NCBI GenBank assembly: GCA_044869915.1
Contig: JBIOYB010000579.1
Span: 1 to 19,978 of the forward strand
From: Allorhizocola sp044869915
Lineage (GTDB): Bacteria; Actinomycetota; Actinomycetes; Mycobacteriales; Micromonosporaceae
Direction of reading: 5' to 3'
DNA length: 19,978 nt
Shown piece after piece: positions 1-6,593 of this stretch. The notes under the pieces were generated by a model. It was not told the DNA's origin. It worked only from the letters and a program-made list of their open reading frames with translations, and did no database searches. The position numbers and the translations under genes are program-made. Each line of letters begins with the position of its first letter. Within the stretch, counting starts at the first letter, position 1.

Positions 1-31
1 GAGAAGGCCCCGGCGTCGCCGGGGCCGTCTC
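1..31 (-). terminator. Hairpin terminator of the amidase operon
   Basis: GGCCCCGGC (6-14) pairs with GCCGGGGCC (18-26) around a 3-nt loop, and GAGA (1-4) pairs with TCTC (28-31) across one mismatch. The hairpin begins 2 nt beyond the amidase stop codon in the minus direction. There is no long U-tract before the window edge, which is common for actinobacterial terminators. Confidence 0.75.
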
Positions 32-33
32 GC

Positions 34-999
34 TCAGACCCGCGTCAGGCGCACGGCATCGGCGATGACGTAGCCCTTGGTGTTGGTCCAGCGGCTCACG
101 CCGACCTTGTTGGCGTCGCCCGCGGCGAGCGTGAACGTGCCGAGCGGGCGCCATACGCCACCGTTGACCCGCTGGTCGACCGTCACGGTCTGGTTGCCCG
201 ACGCCGTGACGACCACATACGGGGTGGCGCTGTTGTATCCGGCGCTGGCCGGCCACCGGGCCTCGACCCGATAGGTGGCGGTCTCCGGGACCGGGAAGCG
301 GTACCACACCGCGTCGCTCGCGGGGAGCGGGTCGGTGTAGCGGTAGTCGGTGCCGACGCGCTGCGGCGAGTACGACGAGATGCCCCAGTTGGAACTGGCC
401 GTGAACCGGTCCGCGTTCGCGTTGTCCACGGTGTAGGTCCACGCTGTCGTCGGCGGGCTGAGCAGCTTGGCCACGTCGGCGCGCATCGTGCTGAGATCGA
501 TGAACGACGGGTCGATCTTGCCCGTGGTGCTCGTTTCCCGGTGACCGCGCGCGTAGCTGGCGCTCCGGCCGAGCCGGCGCAGGACCGCCGCCGTGGCCTT
601 GAGCGAGTTGTTGTACTGCGCCGTGGTCATCCGCTGGCTGGTGCCGTTGTAGTCGATCTCCCAGCCGACCATCATCGTGTTGCCGTCACCGGCCGGGATC
701 GGTCCGCTGGCACGCGCCTTGCCCGCGTGGTTGGACCTGCCGCCCGAGATGACGTGGAATTTGCCGTTGTAGTCGACCACCGCGTGGCACAGCGGGCCGG
801 GCAGGTCCGAGCGGCCGTTGATGCACACGTTGAGCGCCGGGTGGGGGTTGCTGGCGCTCGATGTCGCGGCCGTGTGGTGCCACAGCACGCCGATCGGGTC
901 GAAGGAGCCCGGGCGCAAGCGGTTGCGCCAGTCGCCGTGCTCGGTGACGGGGACACCCGCTTCCCGCAGGACGTCGGCGAGCCAGGGAATGTTTGCCAT
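34..999 (-). CDS. N-acetylmuramoyl-L-alanine amidase (Amidase_2/PGRP fold) with golvesin C-terminal-like domain
   Basis: 321 aa. Residues 1-180 form a zinc-dependent amidase_2 domain that would cleave the bond between MurNAc and L-Ala in peptidoglycan. The visible metal/catalytic motifs are WHHTA (His41/42), RGHRE (His153) and KIDPSF (Lys161, Asp163). Residues about 187-321 match the golvesin C-terminal-like domain, with YTVDN, the WYRFPVP strand, GYN, VDQRVNGG and the closing GYVIADAVRLT, probably a carbohydrate or surface-binding module. The frame stays open upstream to 1242, but that stretch is Arg/Gly-rich low-complexity sequence. The ATG at 999 starts MANIPWLADVL, typical of the family, and has AAGGAA a few bases upstream. 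The protein has no signal peptide of its own. The preceding mini-gene, which overlaps it by one base (TGATG), does carry one. Translational coupling is likely; an ancestral fusion split by a frameshift is possible. A housekeeping or defensive wall hydrolase is inferred from the family only. Confidence 0.9.
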   Translation of the reverse strand: MANIPWLADVLREAGVPVTEHGDWRNRLRPGSFDPIGVLWHHTAATSSASNPHPALNVCINGRSDLPGPLCHAVVDYNGKFHVISGGRSNHAGKARASGPIPAGDGNTMMVGWEIDYNGTSQRMTTAQYNNSLKATAAVLRRLGRSASYARGHRETSTTGKIDPSFIDLSTMRADVAKLLSPPTTAWTYTVDNANADRFTASSNWGISSYSPQRVGTDYRYTDPLPASDAVWYRFPVPETATYRVEARWPASAGYNSATPYVVVTASGNQTVTVDQRVNGGVWRPLGTFTLAAGDANKVGVSRWTNTKGYVIADAVRLTRV

Positions 1000-1166
1000 C
1001 AGGATTCCTTGAGCAGGTCGGCGAGGCACTCCGGCGCGGAGTCGTCCTCCGGTCTGGGTCTGGCCTCTGCCGGGCCGGCGGCCACGACGACGGCCGCGGC
1101 CGCGGCGAGCGCCGGCACGCCGAGCATGACCCGGCGTCGCATTTGGACGGTTCTTGGGTTGCGCAT
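999..1166 (-). CDS. 55-aa signal-peptide mini-protein overlapping the amidase start
   Basis: Not a recognised family. The reading frame encodes Met-Arg-rich residues 1-13 (several Arg), a hydrophobic Ala/Val stretch at about 14-30, an AEA-type signal peptidase site near residue 35, and a ~20-residue acidic tail containing one Cys and ending LLKES. The TGA stop shares its A with the amidase ATG (TGATG), so the two are probably co-translated. Support for it being real: a -35/-10 pair with 17-bp spacing places transcription start at the ATG, and codons have the strong GC third-position bias of neighbouring genes. It could be a genuine small secreted peptide, or the detached signal sequence of an ancestral secreted amidase. 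Confidence 0.6.
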   Translation of the reverse strand: MRNPRTVQMRRRVMLGVPALAAAAAVVVAAGPAEARPRPEDDSAPECLADLLKES

Positions 1167-1172
1167 GAGCGC

Positions 1173-1201
1173 ACGTTACAGAGCACGGCGTCCGATGTCG
1201 A
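1173..1201 (-). promoter_or_regulatory. Leaderless promoter for the mini-gene/amidase pair
   Basis: On the minus strand, TCGACA (1196-1201, 5/6 to TTGACA) is separated by exactly 17 bp from TAACGT (1173-1178). The ATG follows 6 nt after the -10, so transcription would start at or within a base or two of the A of ATG. No Shine-Dalgarno sequence is present. Confidence 0.65.
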
Positions 1202-1261
1202 CTCTCGTCGATCATGTTCGACGGAGTGAAGCTTTTCGACATACGGGGAGTGATCGCGCTG

Positions 1262-1267
1262 TAGACT
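1262..1267 (+). promoter_or_regulatory. Candidate -10 for the GNAT gene
   Basis: TAGACT lies 8 nt before the ATG at 1276, with no ribosome-binding site between. TCGACA at 1236-1241 is 20 bp upstream, a poor spacing for a -35, so only the -10 is claimed. Confidence 0.45.
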
Positions 1268-1275
1268 CCCAGCCC

Positions 1276-1959
1276 ATGGGCGGGCCAGAGACCTACGTGC
1301 GCAACGCCGAATTGATGCTGCGGGCCTTCGGCGCCGAGGTCGTCGTGGAAAACGCCGATTTCGTACGCTTCGAGCTGCCCCGGTTCACCCGGATCCTCCT
1401 ACGGCGCCAGGGGGTGCAGATCCCCGACCGCGGCAACGGGTCCAAGCGGCTGACCATTGAGGATTCGTGGGGAGGCAGGCCCGACGGCAAGCGGATGCCG
1501 GTGATGAACCGTGCCCCCGGCGCTGTGGAGCGCGCCGTCCGGCCGGGCGTCGAGATCCGCCCGGTCAGGGACGCCGACGACCTGGCCGACGCCGAGCGCG
1601 TCATCGTCTACGGGTTCCCGCAACCGGCCAACCAGCCCTGGGTGCGCGGCGTCGCACTGCCCGAGCGGCTGCTCGGCGTCGAGGGCTGGACCGCGTGGCT
1701 GGCCAGGCGTGACGGCGATCCGGCCGCGGCCGGGTTCACCTATGACGACGGTTCGGCGGTGGGCGTGTACTGGCTCGCGACGCTGCCGGAGCACAGGTCG
1801 CACGGGCTGGGCCGGGCCGTGATGGCCGAAATGCTTGCCGCGCACGAGGATCGGACGGCCACGCTGGTCGCGACGCAGGCGGGCGAGCCGCTCTACCGGT
1901 CGCTGGGCTTCGCGACGGTCAGCATGGCGACCTGGTACATGCACGTGCCGGAGCAGTAG
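1276..1959 (+). CDS. GNAT-family N-acetyltransferase
   Basis: 227 aa. Acetyl-CoA-dependent N-acetyltransferase of unknown substrate. The C-terminal half (about residues 95-225) is a GNAT fold. The acetyl-CoA pyrophosphate loop is visible as HRSHGLGRAV (R/QxxGxG/A type) following the strand VYWLATLPE, and the motif-B-like segment GEPLYRSLGFATV lies near the end. Residues 1-90 are an extra N-terminal region (an LLRRQG motif and a basic KRL segment) that I do not recognise. The frame remains open far upstream on the strand opposite the amidase, but that is antisense. The ATG at 1276 is chosen because it follows a TAGACT -10 and starts the compositionally normal protein. Divergent from the amidase unit; its stop lies 13 nt before the adaptor gene, which has its own -10. 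Confidence 0.85.
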   Translation: MGGPETYVRNAELMLRAFGAEVVVENADFVRFELPRFTRILLRRQGVQIPDRGNGSKRLTIEDSWGGRPDGKRMPVMNRAPGAVERAVRPGVEIRPVRDADDLADAERVIVYGFPQPANQPWVRGVALPERLLGVEGWTAWLARRDGDPAAAGFTYDDGSAVGVYWLATLPEHRSHGLGRAVMAEMLAAHEDRTATLVATQAGEPLYRSLGFATVSMATWYMHVPEQ

Positions 1960-1960
1960 C

Positions 1961-1966
1961 TATCGT
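1961..1966 (+). promoter_or_regulatory. -10 element of the ABC export operon, leaderless type
   Basis: TATCGT lies immediately after the GNAT stop and 6 nt before the GTG at 1973. There is no convincing -35 at 16-18 bp. The position supports GTG 1973 as the first codon and suggests the operon can be transcribed independently of the GNAT gene. Confidence 0.5.
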
Positions 1967-1972
1967 GGTCGG

Positions 1973-3271
1973 GTGCGACCCCTCGTACTGCTGAGCGCCA
2001 CCCTTGTCGTCCTTTCCGTGACCGCCGCCTCCTGTGACAGCGCGCCCGAGGTGAGCCTTTCCCAGGTGAGCCGCACGACCGTGAGCGAGGTGGTGGAGGC
2101 GCCGGCCAGCGTGACGGCGCGCGGCGCGGCCACCGTGAGTTCGCCCGCCAACGGCACGCTCGCGTCGCTGACGGTCACGCCCGGCCAGAGGGTCGAGATT
2201 GGACAGACGGTCGGGGTCATCGACTCGCCGGAGGCGCAGGCCCGATTGGCGCAGGCCACGGCCGCCCTCGACGCGGCTCGCTCGAGTTCGGGCGGATCCA
2301 CCAGGGTTAACCTCGGCGGCCTGCAGAAGCAGCTGGACAAGCGGGCCACGGAGGCGTTCGCGCAGGCGCGCGACGCCGCCGCGAAGATTACCGATCCGGC
2401 GCAGCAGGCGGCCGTGCTCGCGCAGATCACGTCGGCCGAGGCCGGCTACGCGACCGTGTCGGAGACCGCGTGGCAGGCGATCCGCAGTGTCGAGCGGGGC
2501 CTGGCGTCGGTGAGTTCCGCGATGCGCGCGCTCGGTGCGGCACAGGTCATGCAGGCGCAGCAGGCGTACGACCTGGCGAAGTCCACTGTGGACGCGCTCA
2601 CGCTGAAGGCGCCGATCGCCGGAGTCGTGCAGTTGGGCGGGGCGTCGTCGTCGAGCCCGAGCATCCCCACCGACATCTCCAGCCTGTTGGGCGGGCTTTC
2701 CGCGCCCGCGCCGGCCACGGGCACCCAGGCCGGTGTGACGACCAACGTCAGTGTCGGGTCGCCCGTCAGCAGCGGCACCGCGATAGCCACGATCGTGGAC
2801 ATTTCGGAGCTCGGTCTGGTCGCCGACGTGGACGAGACCGATGTGCTGCTGGTCAAGGAGGGCGTCCAGGCCGAGGTCGAGCTCGACGCCGCGCCGGGGG
2901 TCAAGCTGGACGCCTCCGTGACCGCGATCGATGTCTTGCCGACGGCCAACAGCCGGGGCGCCGTGGCGTACAAAGTGCATCTGGTTTTGGCGAAGGGAAG
3001 TGTCACGCCGCGCCCCGGGATGAGCGCGCTCGTGCGGCTGCGCGTGCGCGAGGCGGCCGACGCGGTCGCGGTGCCTGCGGCGGCCGTGTTCAGCGCTGAT
3101 GGGCAAGATGTGGTGTGGGTGCGCACGGCCGACGGCACGGCGCGGCGGCGTCAGGTCAAGGTGGGCGTGTCAGGGCGTGACCTGCTGCAGATCACCGACG
3201 GGCTGCGCGAAGGCGAGACGGTCGTCGTGAAGGGCGCCGACAAGGTGCACGAAGGGGATCGGCTCCCGTGA
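1973..3271 (+). CDS. MacA/HlyD-like periplasmic-adaptor-type lipoprotein of an ABC exporter
   Basis: 432 aa. Membrane-anchored adaptor expected to sit outside the cytoplasmic membrane and work with the ATPase and MacB-type permease encoded just downstream. The GTG start gives a hydrophobic signal sequence ending in TAASC, a plausible but non-canonical lipobox with Cys21. The first lipoyl half (ANGTLASLTVTPGQRVEIGQ, about 60-80) is followed by an Ala/Gln/Arg-rich helical hairpin to about 205, then the second lipoyl half (LTLKAPIAGVVQLGG). A Ser/Gly/Pro-rich loop at about 224-263 interrupts the second lipoyl half. The beta-barrel segment (VADVDETDVLLVKEGVQ) and membrane-proximal domain (VPAAAVF to the C-terminus) follow. 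Gram-positive bacteria lack the TolC partner, so this is probably a two-membrane-component exporter. Its stop overlaps the next start (GTGA). Substrate unknown: antibiotic, peptide or lipid are all possible. Confidence 0.88.
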   Translation: MRPLVLLSATLVVLSVTAASCDSAPEVSLSQVSRTTVSEVVEAPASVTARGAATVSSPANGTLASLTVTPGQRVEIGQTVGVIDSPEAQARLAQATAALDAARSSSGGSTRVNLGGLQKQLDKRATEAFAQARDAAAKITDPAQQAAVLAQITSAEAGYATVSETAWQAIRSVERGLASVSSAMRALGAAQVMQAQQAYDLAKSTVDALTLKAPIAGVVQLGGASSSSPSIPTDISSLLGGLSAPAPATGTQAGVTTNVSVGSPVSSGTAIATIVDISELGLVADVDETDVLLVKEGVQAEVELDAAPGVKLDASVTAIDVLPTANSRGAVAYKVHLVLAKGSVTPRPGMSALVRLRVREAADAVAVPAAAVFSADGQDVVWVRTADGTARRRQVKVGVSGRDLLQITDGLREGETVVVKGADKVHEGDRLP

Positions 3272-3933
3272 TCAGAGCCGAAGACGTCACGCGCAGCTAC
3301 GCCCTCGACGGGGTCAGCGTGGAGGCCCTGCGCGGCGTCTCACTCGACATCGAGCAGGGCGATTACGTGGCCATCATCGGCCCGTCCGGTTCGGGCAAGT
3401 CCACGCTGATGCACCTGTTGGGCGCGCTCGACCGCCCGACCGCGGGCCGGTTGCTCATCGACGGGCAAGACGTCGCCACGCTCACCGCGCCCGAAATGGC
3501 CAAGCTGCGCAACGAGACCATCGGCTTCGTGTTCCAATCGTTTCACCTGTTGGCGCGCACGAGCGCGGTCGACAATGTCGCGCTCCCGTTGGTGTATCGC
3601 GGATTGGGCGGGCGCGACCGGCGCCGGGTGGCGGCCGCGATGCTCGAGCGGGTCGGGCTCGGGCACCGCCTGGGCCACCGGCCCAACCAGCTTTCGGGCG
3701 GCGAGCAGCAGCGGGTCGCGATCGCCCGTGCGCTCGTCACGTCGCCCAAGATCCTGCTGGCCGACGAACCGACCGGCAACCTCGACACCGCAACGGGTGT
3801 GGCAGTGCTCGACCTGCTCGAGGAGCTCAACACGGCCGACAACGTCGCGCTCGTCCTCGTGACGCACGACCGCGACGTCGCGGAGCGCGCGCATCGCCAG
3901 ATCGCCATGCGGGATGGGGTGATCGTCGAGTGA
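3268..3933 (+). CDS. ABC transporter ATP-binding protein, MacB/LolD-like
   Basis: 221 aa, normal length for a stand-alone LolD/MacB-type ATPase. All nucleotide-binding motifs are intact: Walker A GPSGSGKS (about 38-45), Q-loop VFQSFHLL (about 90), signature LSGGEQQR (about 142-149), Walker B ILLADEP (about 160-168) followed by TGNLD, and the switch-loop VTHD (about 198). It hydrolyses ATP at the cytoplasmic face to drive the adjacent FtsX/MacB-type permease. The GTG start overlaps the adaptor stop by 4 bp and its own stop overlaps the permease start by 4 bp, so the three subunits are translationally coupled. Confidence 0.95.
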   Translation: MIRAEDVTRSYALDGVSVEALRGVSLDIEQGDYVAIIGPSGSGKSTLMHLLGALDRPTAGRLLIDGQDVATLTAPEMAKLRNETIGFVFQSFHLLARTSAVDNVALPLVYRGLGGRDRRRVAAAMLERVGLGHRLGHRPNQLSGGEQQRVAIARALVTSPKILLADEPTGNLDTATGVAVLDLLEELNTADNVALVLVTHDRDVAERAHRQIAMRDGVIVE

Positions 3934-5114
3934 GGTTCGCCGAAGCGTGGCGTGTGGCGATGGACGCGTTGCGCGCCAACCGGATGCGCAGCGGGCTCAC
4001 CATGCTCGGGATGGTGATCGGGGTCGCGGCCGTCGTCATCCTGGTGGCGCTTGGCACGGGTACCAAGGAAAAGGTTGAGGCCCAGGTCGAAGGTCTGGGT
4101 TCAAATCTTCTTATTGTCGTCCCGGGCCAAGTCAACTTCAACTCCGCGCCCACACTGTCCAGGATGGACAATACCGACCTCGACGCGATGGTCAAGGTCG
4201 TCGGCGACCGCGAGCGGCTCACCGCGACCCTCACGTCGGGCGAAAACGTGCGAGCCGGCAACAACTCCGTCTTCACCACGGTCAACGGGGTCATGGAGTC
4301 GACGCCCAAGGTGTTCCTGCGCGACATGGGCACGGGGGTTTATCTGTCGCGCACCGACGTCGACACCGGCCGGCGCGTGGCGGTGCTCGGATCCTTTGTG
4401 GCGCAACGCCTCTTCGGCGAGCGCGACGCGGTCGGGCAGCAGGTGACGATCGCCGGTGTGCGCTTCCGCGTGGCGGGCGTCTTCGCGCCGCTCGGCCAGA
4501 GCCTGGGCGTCGACCGCGACAACGAGGTGCACATCCCCATCACGACCGCGCAGCGGCTGTTTGGCACGGGCCGGGTCGACGCGTTCGCGGTCAAGGCGCC
4601 CGACCGGGCGACCATCGACGAGCTTGGCGACCGGATGCTGGCGGAGTTGCGGCGGCGGCATCCCGACACGGAGTTCAGCGCGGTGACACAGGAACAGATT
4701 TTGGGCGTGCTCGGCGACATCCTCGGCATCCTGACCACCGTGCTCGCGGCCATCGCGGGCATCTCCCTGCTCGTCGGCGGCGTCGGCGTGTCCAACATCA
4801 TGCTCGTGTCGGTGCGCGAACGCACCAAGGAAATCGGGCTGCGCAAGGCGGTCGGGGCGCGGCCGCGCGACATCGGGCTGCAGTTCCTGCTCGAGGCCGT
4901 GCTGCTCACCAGCGTCGGCGGGCTCGCGGGCATGGGCCTTGGCGTCGGCGCGTCCCTGCTGACCGCCGCGCTCACGCCCGTGCCCGCGACCATCACGTGG
5001 TGGTCGATGGCGCTCGCGTTTGGCGTGTCCGCCGCCGTCGGCATCATCTTCGGCGTCGTCCCGGCCCAGCGCGCGGGCCGCCTCGACCCCGTCGTCGCCT
5101 TGCGCACCGACTGA
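3930..5114 (+). CDS. MacB-like ABC transporter permease (FtsX family)
   Basis: 394 aa. Mechanotransmission-type permease: one N-terminal transmembrane helix (about 20-43, GLTMLGMVIGVAAVVIL), a large extracytoplasmic MacB_PCD domain (about 45-260), and three C-terminal helices forming the FtsX domain (about 265-290, 318-345 and 358-380). The conserved cytoplasmic segment VRERTKEIGLRKAVGARPRDI (about 290-310), which couples to the ATPase, is intact. GTG start in a GTGA overlap with the ATPase gene. With the adaptor and ATPase it makes a complete MacAB-type exporter lacking an outer-membrane channel. No regulator gene is embedded in the operon. Confidence 0.93.
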   Translation: MRFAEAWRVAMDALRANRMRSGLTMLGMVIGVAAVVILVALGTGTKEKVEAQVEGLGSNLLIVVPGQVNFNSAPTLSRMDNTDLDAMVKVVGDRERLTATLTSGENVRAGNNSVFTTVNGVMESTPKVFLRDMGTGVYLSRTDVDTGRRVAVLGSFVAQRLFGERDAVGQQVTIAGVRFRVAGVFAPLGQSLGVDRDNEVHIPITTAQRLFGTGRVDAFAVKAPDRATIDELGDRMLAELRRRHPDTEFSAVTQEQILGVLGDILGILTTVLAAIAGISLLVGGVGVSNIMLVSVRERTKEIGLRKAVGARPRDIGLQFLLEAVLLTSVGGLAGMGLGVGASLLTAALTPVPATITWWSMALAFGVSAAVGIIFGVVPAQRAGRLDPVVALRTD

Positions 5115-5184
5115 CCCACCCGCGGGACTGGGGCCAATCGGCCGCGCGGTGGAAAGAGCCCTCGGCAGGCGTCGCGTCGATAAC
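5115..5184. other. Short convergent spacer
   Basis: Seventy bases between the exporter operon and the convergent minus-strand operon. It contains only short self-complementary pieces (GGCC-aatc-GGCC and CCGCGCGG). I see no convincing terminator. Confidence 0.4.
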
Positions 5185-6297
5185 TCACAGATCCTTGCGG
5201 GACGGGCATCCTGCCGGTGCGGATCGCAGGGGCAGGGCGGCGAGCACGAAAATAATGGCCGTGGCGGCGGCGATGACCGGCAGGACCCCGGGGAAGCCGG
5301 ACAGCAACGAAACCACGGCCGCCGGCATGAGCAAATGCATCGTCGTCGGCCCTCCCACGAGCATGAACGGGATCGTCAGCGCCATCCCGCACAGGACGAG
5401 GACGATGACCATTAGGACGGGCACGCCGATGAGGGTGATCAGCGGTTTGATCGCCGGATGGTGGCGCTTCGCCCGTTGCGTGATCCAGCTGACCGCCGGC
5501 CATCCGCCGAGCAGGCCGACGAGGAGGCAGGCGACGATGAGCGGGCCACCCCACGACGGAAAGTTCCTGCTGAGGATGACATATGTCGGAAGGCTGGCGT
5601 CGGTGGTGGCGGTGAACGTGCTCACGTGCAACACCCACTCCTCGTTGGAGGCCCAGAAGGCGGTCGCGCCATCGCCTCCCACCTCGCCGACATCCCAGCC
5701 CGCCGCGGCCAGCCGTTGCCGCGCCTCGGGAACGACCGCCGGGGAGTCCTCACGTGGATACCGGTACACCACCGTCACGTTGTCTTGCATGGGCTCGGCA
5801 CCCGGCGGCATCAACTCGGCCAGGTTCCTCATGCCCGGGACGTCCATCACCTCGTCGATGGAGGCCACCTGATCGCCGTTGGCGGTCCAGTCCTCCACGC
5901 AATAATCCAAGCAGCGCAGGATCGGCGAAGGCAGGTTGACGGCCCGCCGGTCTGTGGCCAGATGGGCGATCGCCATGGCCTCATCCTCGGTGGGCATAGG
6001 CGCGAGATATCCGGTGATGAGCAGCCCCGCCCCAGCCGCGGCGGCAAGTGCCGCGGCTAGCACGGCAACGAAGGAGGCGGCCCGGTCGCCGAGCCCACGG
6101 GCCAGGCGCAACCGGCAGCGCAGCCCGCCGCCCACAATGTCGGCGATTTCGCGCCGGGTGGGGCGGGTCTGCCCGGGGTCGGCCTCGTCCAGCAGCGTGG
6201 TGAGCATCTCCCGGCCGCGCTCGCGGCGATACCAACGCGGGTAGGCGCGCAGCCAACGCCGATAGCGCCGGGACAGCAGGTGGCCGGTGTCGGTCAT
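5185..6297 (-). CDS. Membrane protein with short basic actinobacterial N-terminal prefix, PadR-linked
   Basis: 370 aa, function not known. The N-terminus (residues about 8-60) has the RYRRWLRAYPRWYRRERG and EMLTTLLDEA pattern common in actinobacterial membrane proteins encoded beside PadR regulators. A transmembrane helix follows at about 73-96, then an extracytoplasmic domain (about 97-245) with two Cys in LDYCVED and RCLD, then three or four helices at about 250-265, 288-310, 320-340 and 342-360. Its ATG overlaps the PadR stop (ATGA), so it is the last gene of the 8609-5185 operon. It may act as a membrane sensor or anti-regulator for PadR; that is inference from gene order alone. Confidence 0.75.
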   Translation of the reverse strand: MTDTGHLLSRRYRRWLRAYPRWYRRERGREMLTTLLDEADPGQTRPTRREIADIVGGGLRCRLRLARGLGDRAASFVAVLAAALAAAAGAGLLITGYLAPMPTEDEAMAIAHLATDRRAVNLPSPILRCLDYCVEDWTANGDQVASIDEVMDVPGMRNLAELMPPGAEPMQDNVTVVYRYPREDSPAVVPEARQRLAAAGWDVGEVGGDGATAFWASNEEWVLHVSTFTATTDASLPTYVILSRNFPSWGGPLIVACLLVGLLGGWPAVSWITQRAKRHHPAIKPLITLIGVPVLMVIVLVLCGMALTIPFMLVGGPTTMHLLMPAAVVSLLSGFPGVLPVIAAATAIIFVLAALPLRSAPAGCPSRKDL

Positions 6298-6593
6298 CGT
6301 CGTGCCCTCTCGTTGGCGATCAAACCCATGAGCCGAAGGTCGACGCCGACCCGGCGGGCACTTTTGTAGGTGAGGCGGTAGTACCGGCGCAGCAGGCCGT
6401 CGACCGCCTCCTGCCGGTACTCGGTCACGAGCCCGTCCTCGCTCAACTGGTCCAGCGCCGCATAAAGCGTGCTCACGCTCAGCCGCAATCGGCCGCCCGA
6501 CATGGCCCGCACGGCTCGCAGGATTTCGTGACCGTGCCGGGGCCGCTCGACCAGCGCCGTGAGGATCGCCAGCAGGTTATCGGCCGCTGCCAT
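6294..6593 (-). CDS. PadR-family transcriptional regulator
   Basis: 99 aa, the size of minimal PadR-s1 proteins. A winged helix-turn-helix covers about residues 5-85: LLAILTALVERPRHGHEIL, then the recognition region LRLSVSTLYAALDQLSEDGLV and the wing with RRYYRLT. ATG 6593 is preferred over an in-frame GTG at 6599, because AGGAAGG lies 8 nt before the ATG but only 2 nt before the GTG. The start lies 17 nt inside the 3' end of the upstream membrane gene, and the stop overlaps the next start, so the three are cotranscribed. PadR proteins usually repress their own operon. The palindrome at 8617-8630 over the operon promoter is the obvious candidate operator. Confidence 0.92.
   Translation of the reverse strand: MAAADNLLAILTALVERPRHGHEILRAVRAMSGGRLRLSVSTLYAALDQLSEDGLVTEYRQEAVDGLLRRYYRLTYKSARRVGVDLRLMGLIANERARR

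Noticed and set aside
1000..1242. N-terminal extension of the amidase frame to 1242
   Set aside because: The extension is RRGRGRRRGRR-type composition, conflicts with the better signal-peptide ORF in another frame, and ATG 999 has an upstream purine-rich site.
541..1275. Upstream extension of the GNAT reading frame
   Set aside because: It lies antisense to the amidase and mini-gene, has low-complexity Arg/Ala/Val composition, and a good -10 sits just before ATG 1276.
5115..5184. Bidirectional terminator between convergent operons
   Set aside because: Only 4-bp self-complementary pieces are present; no stable stem or U-tract.
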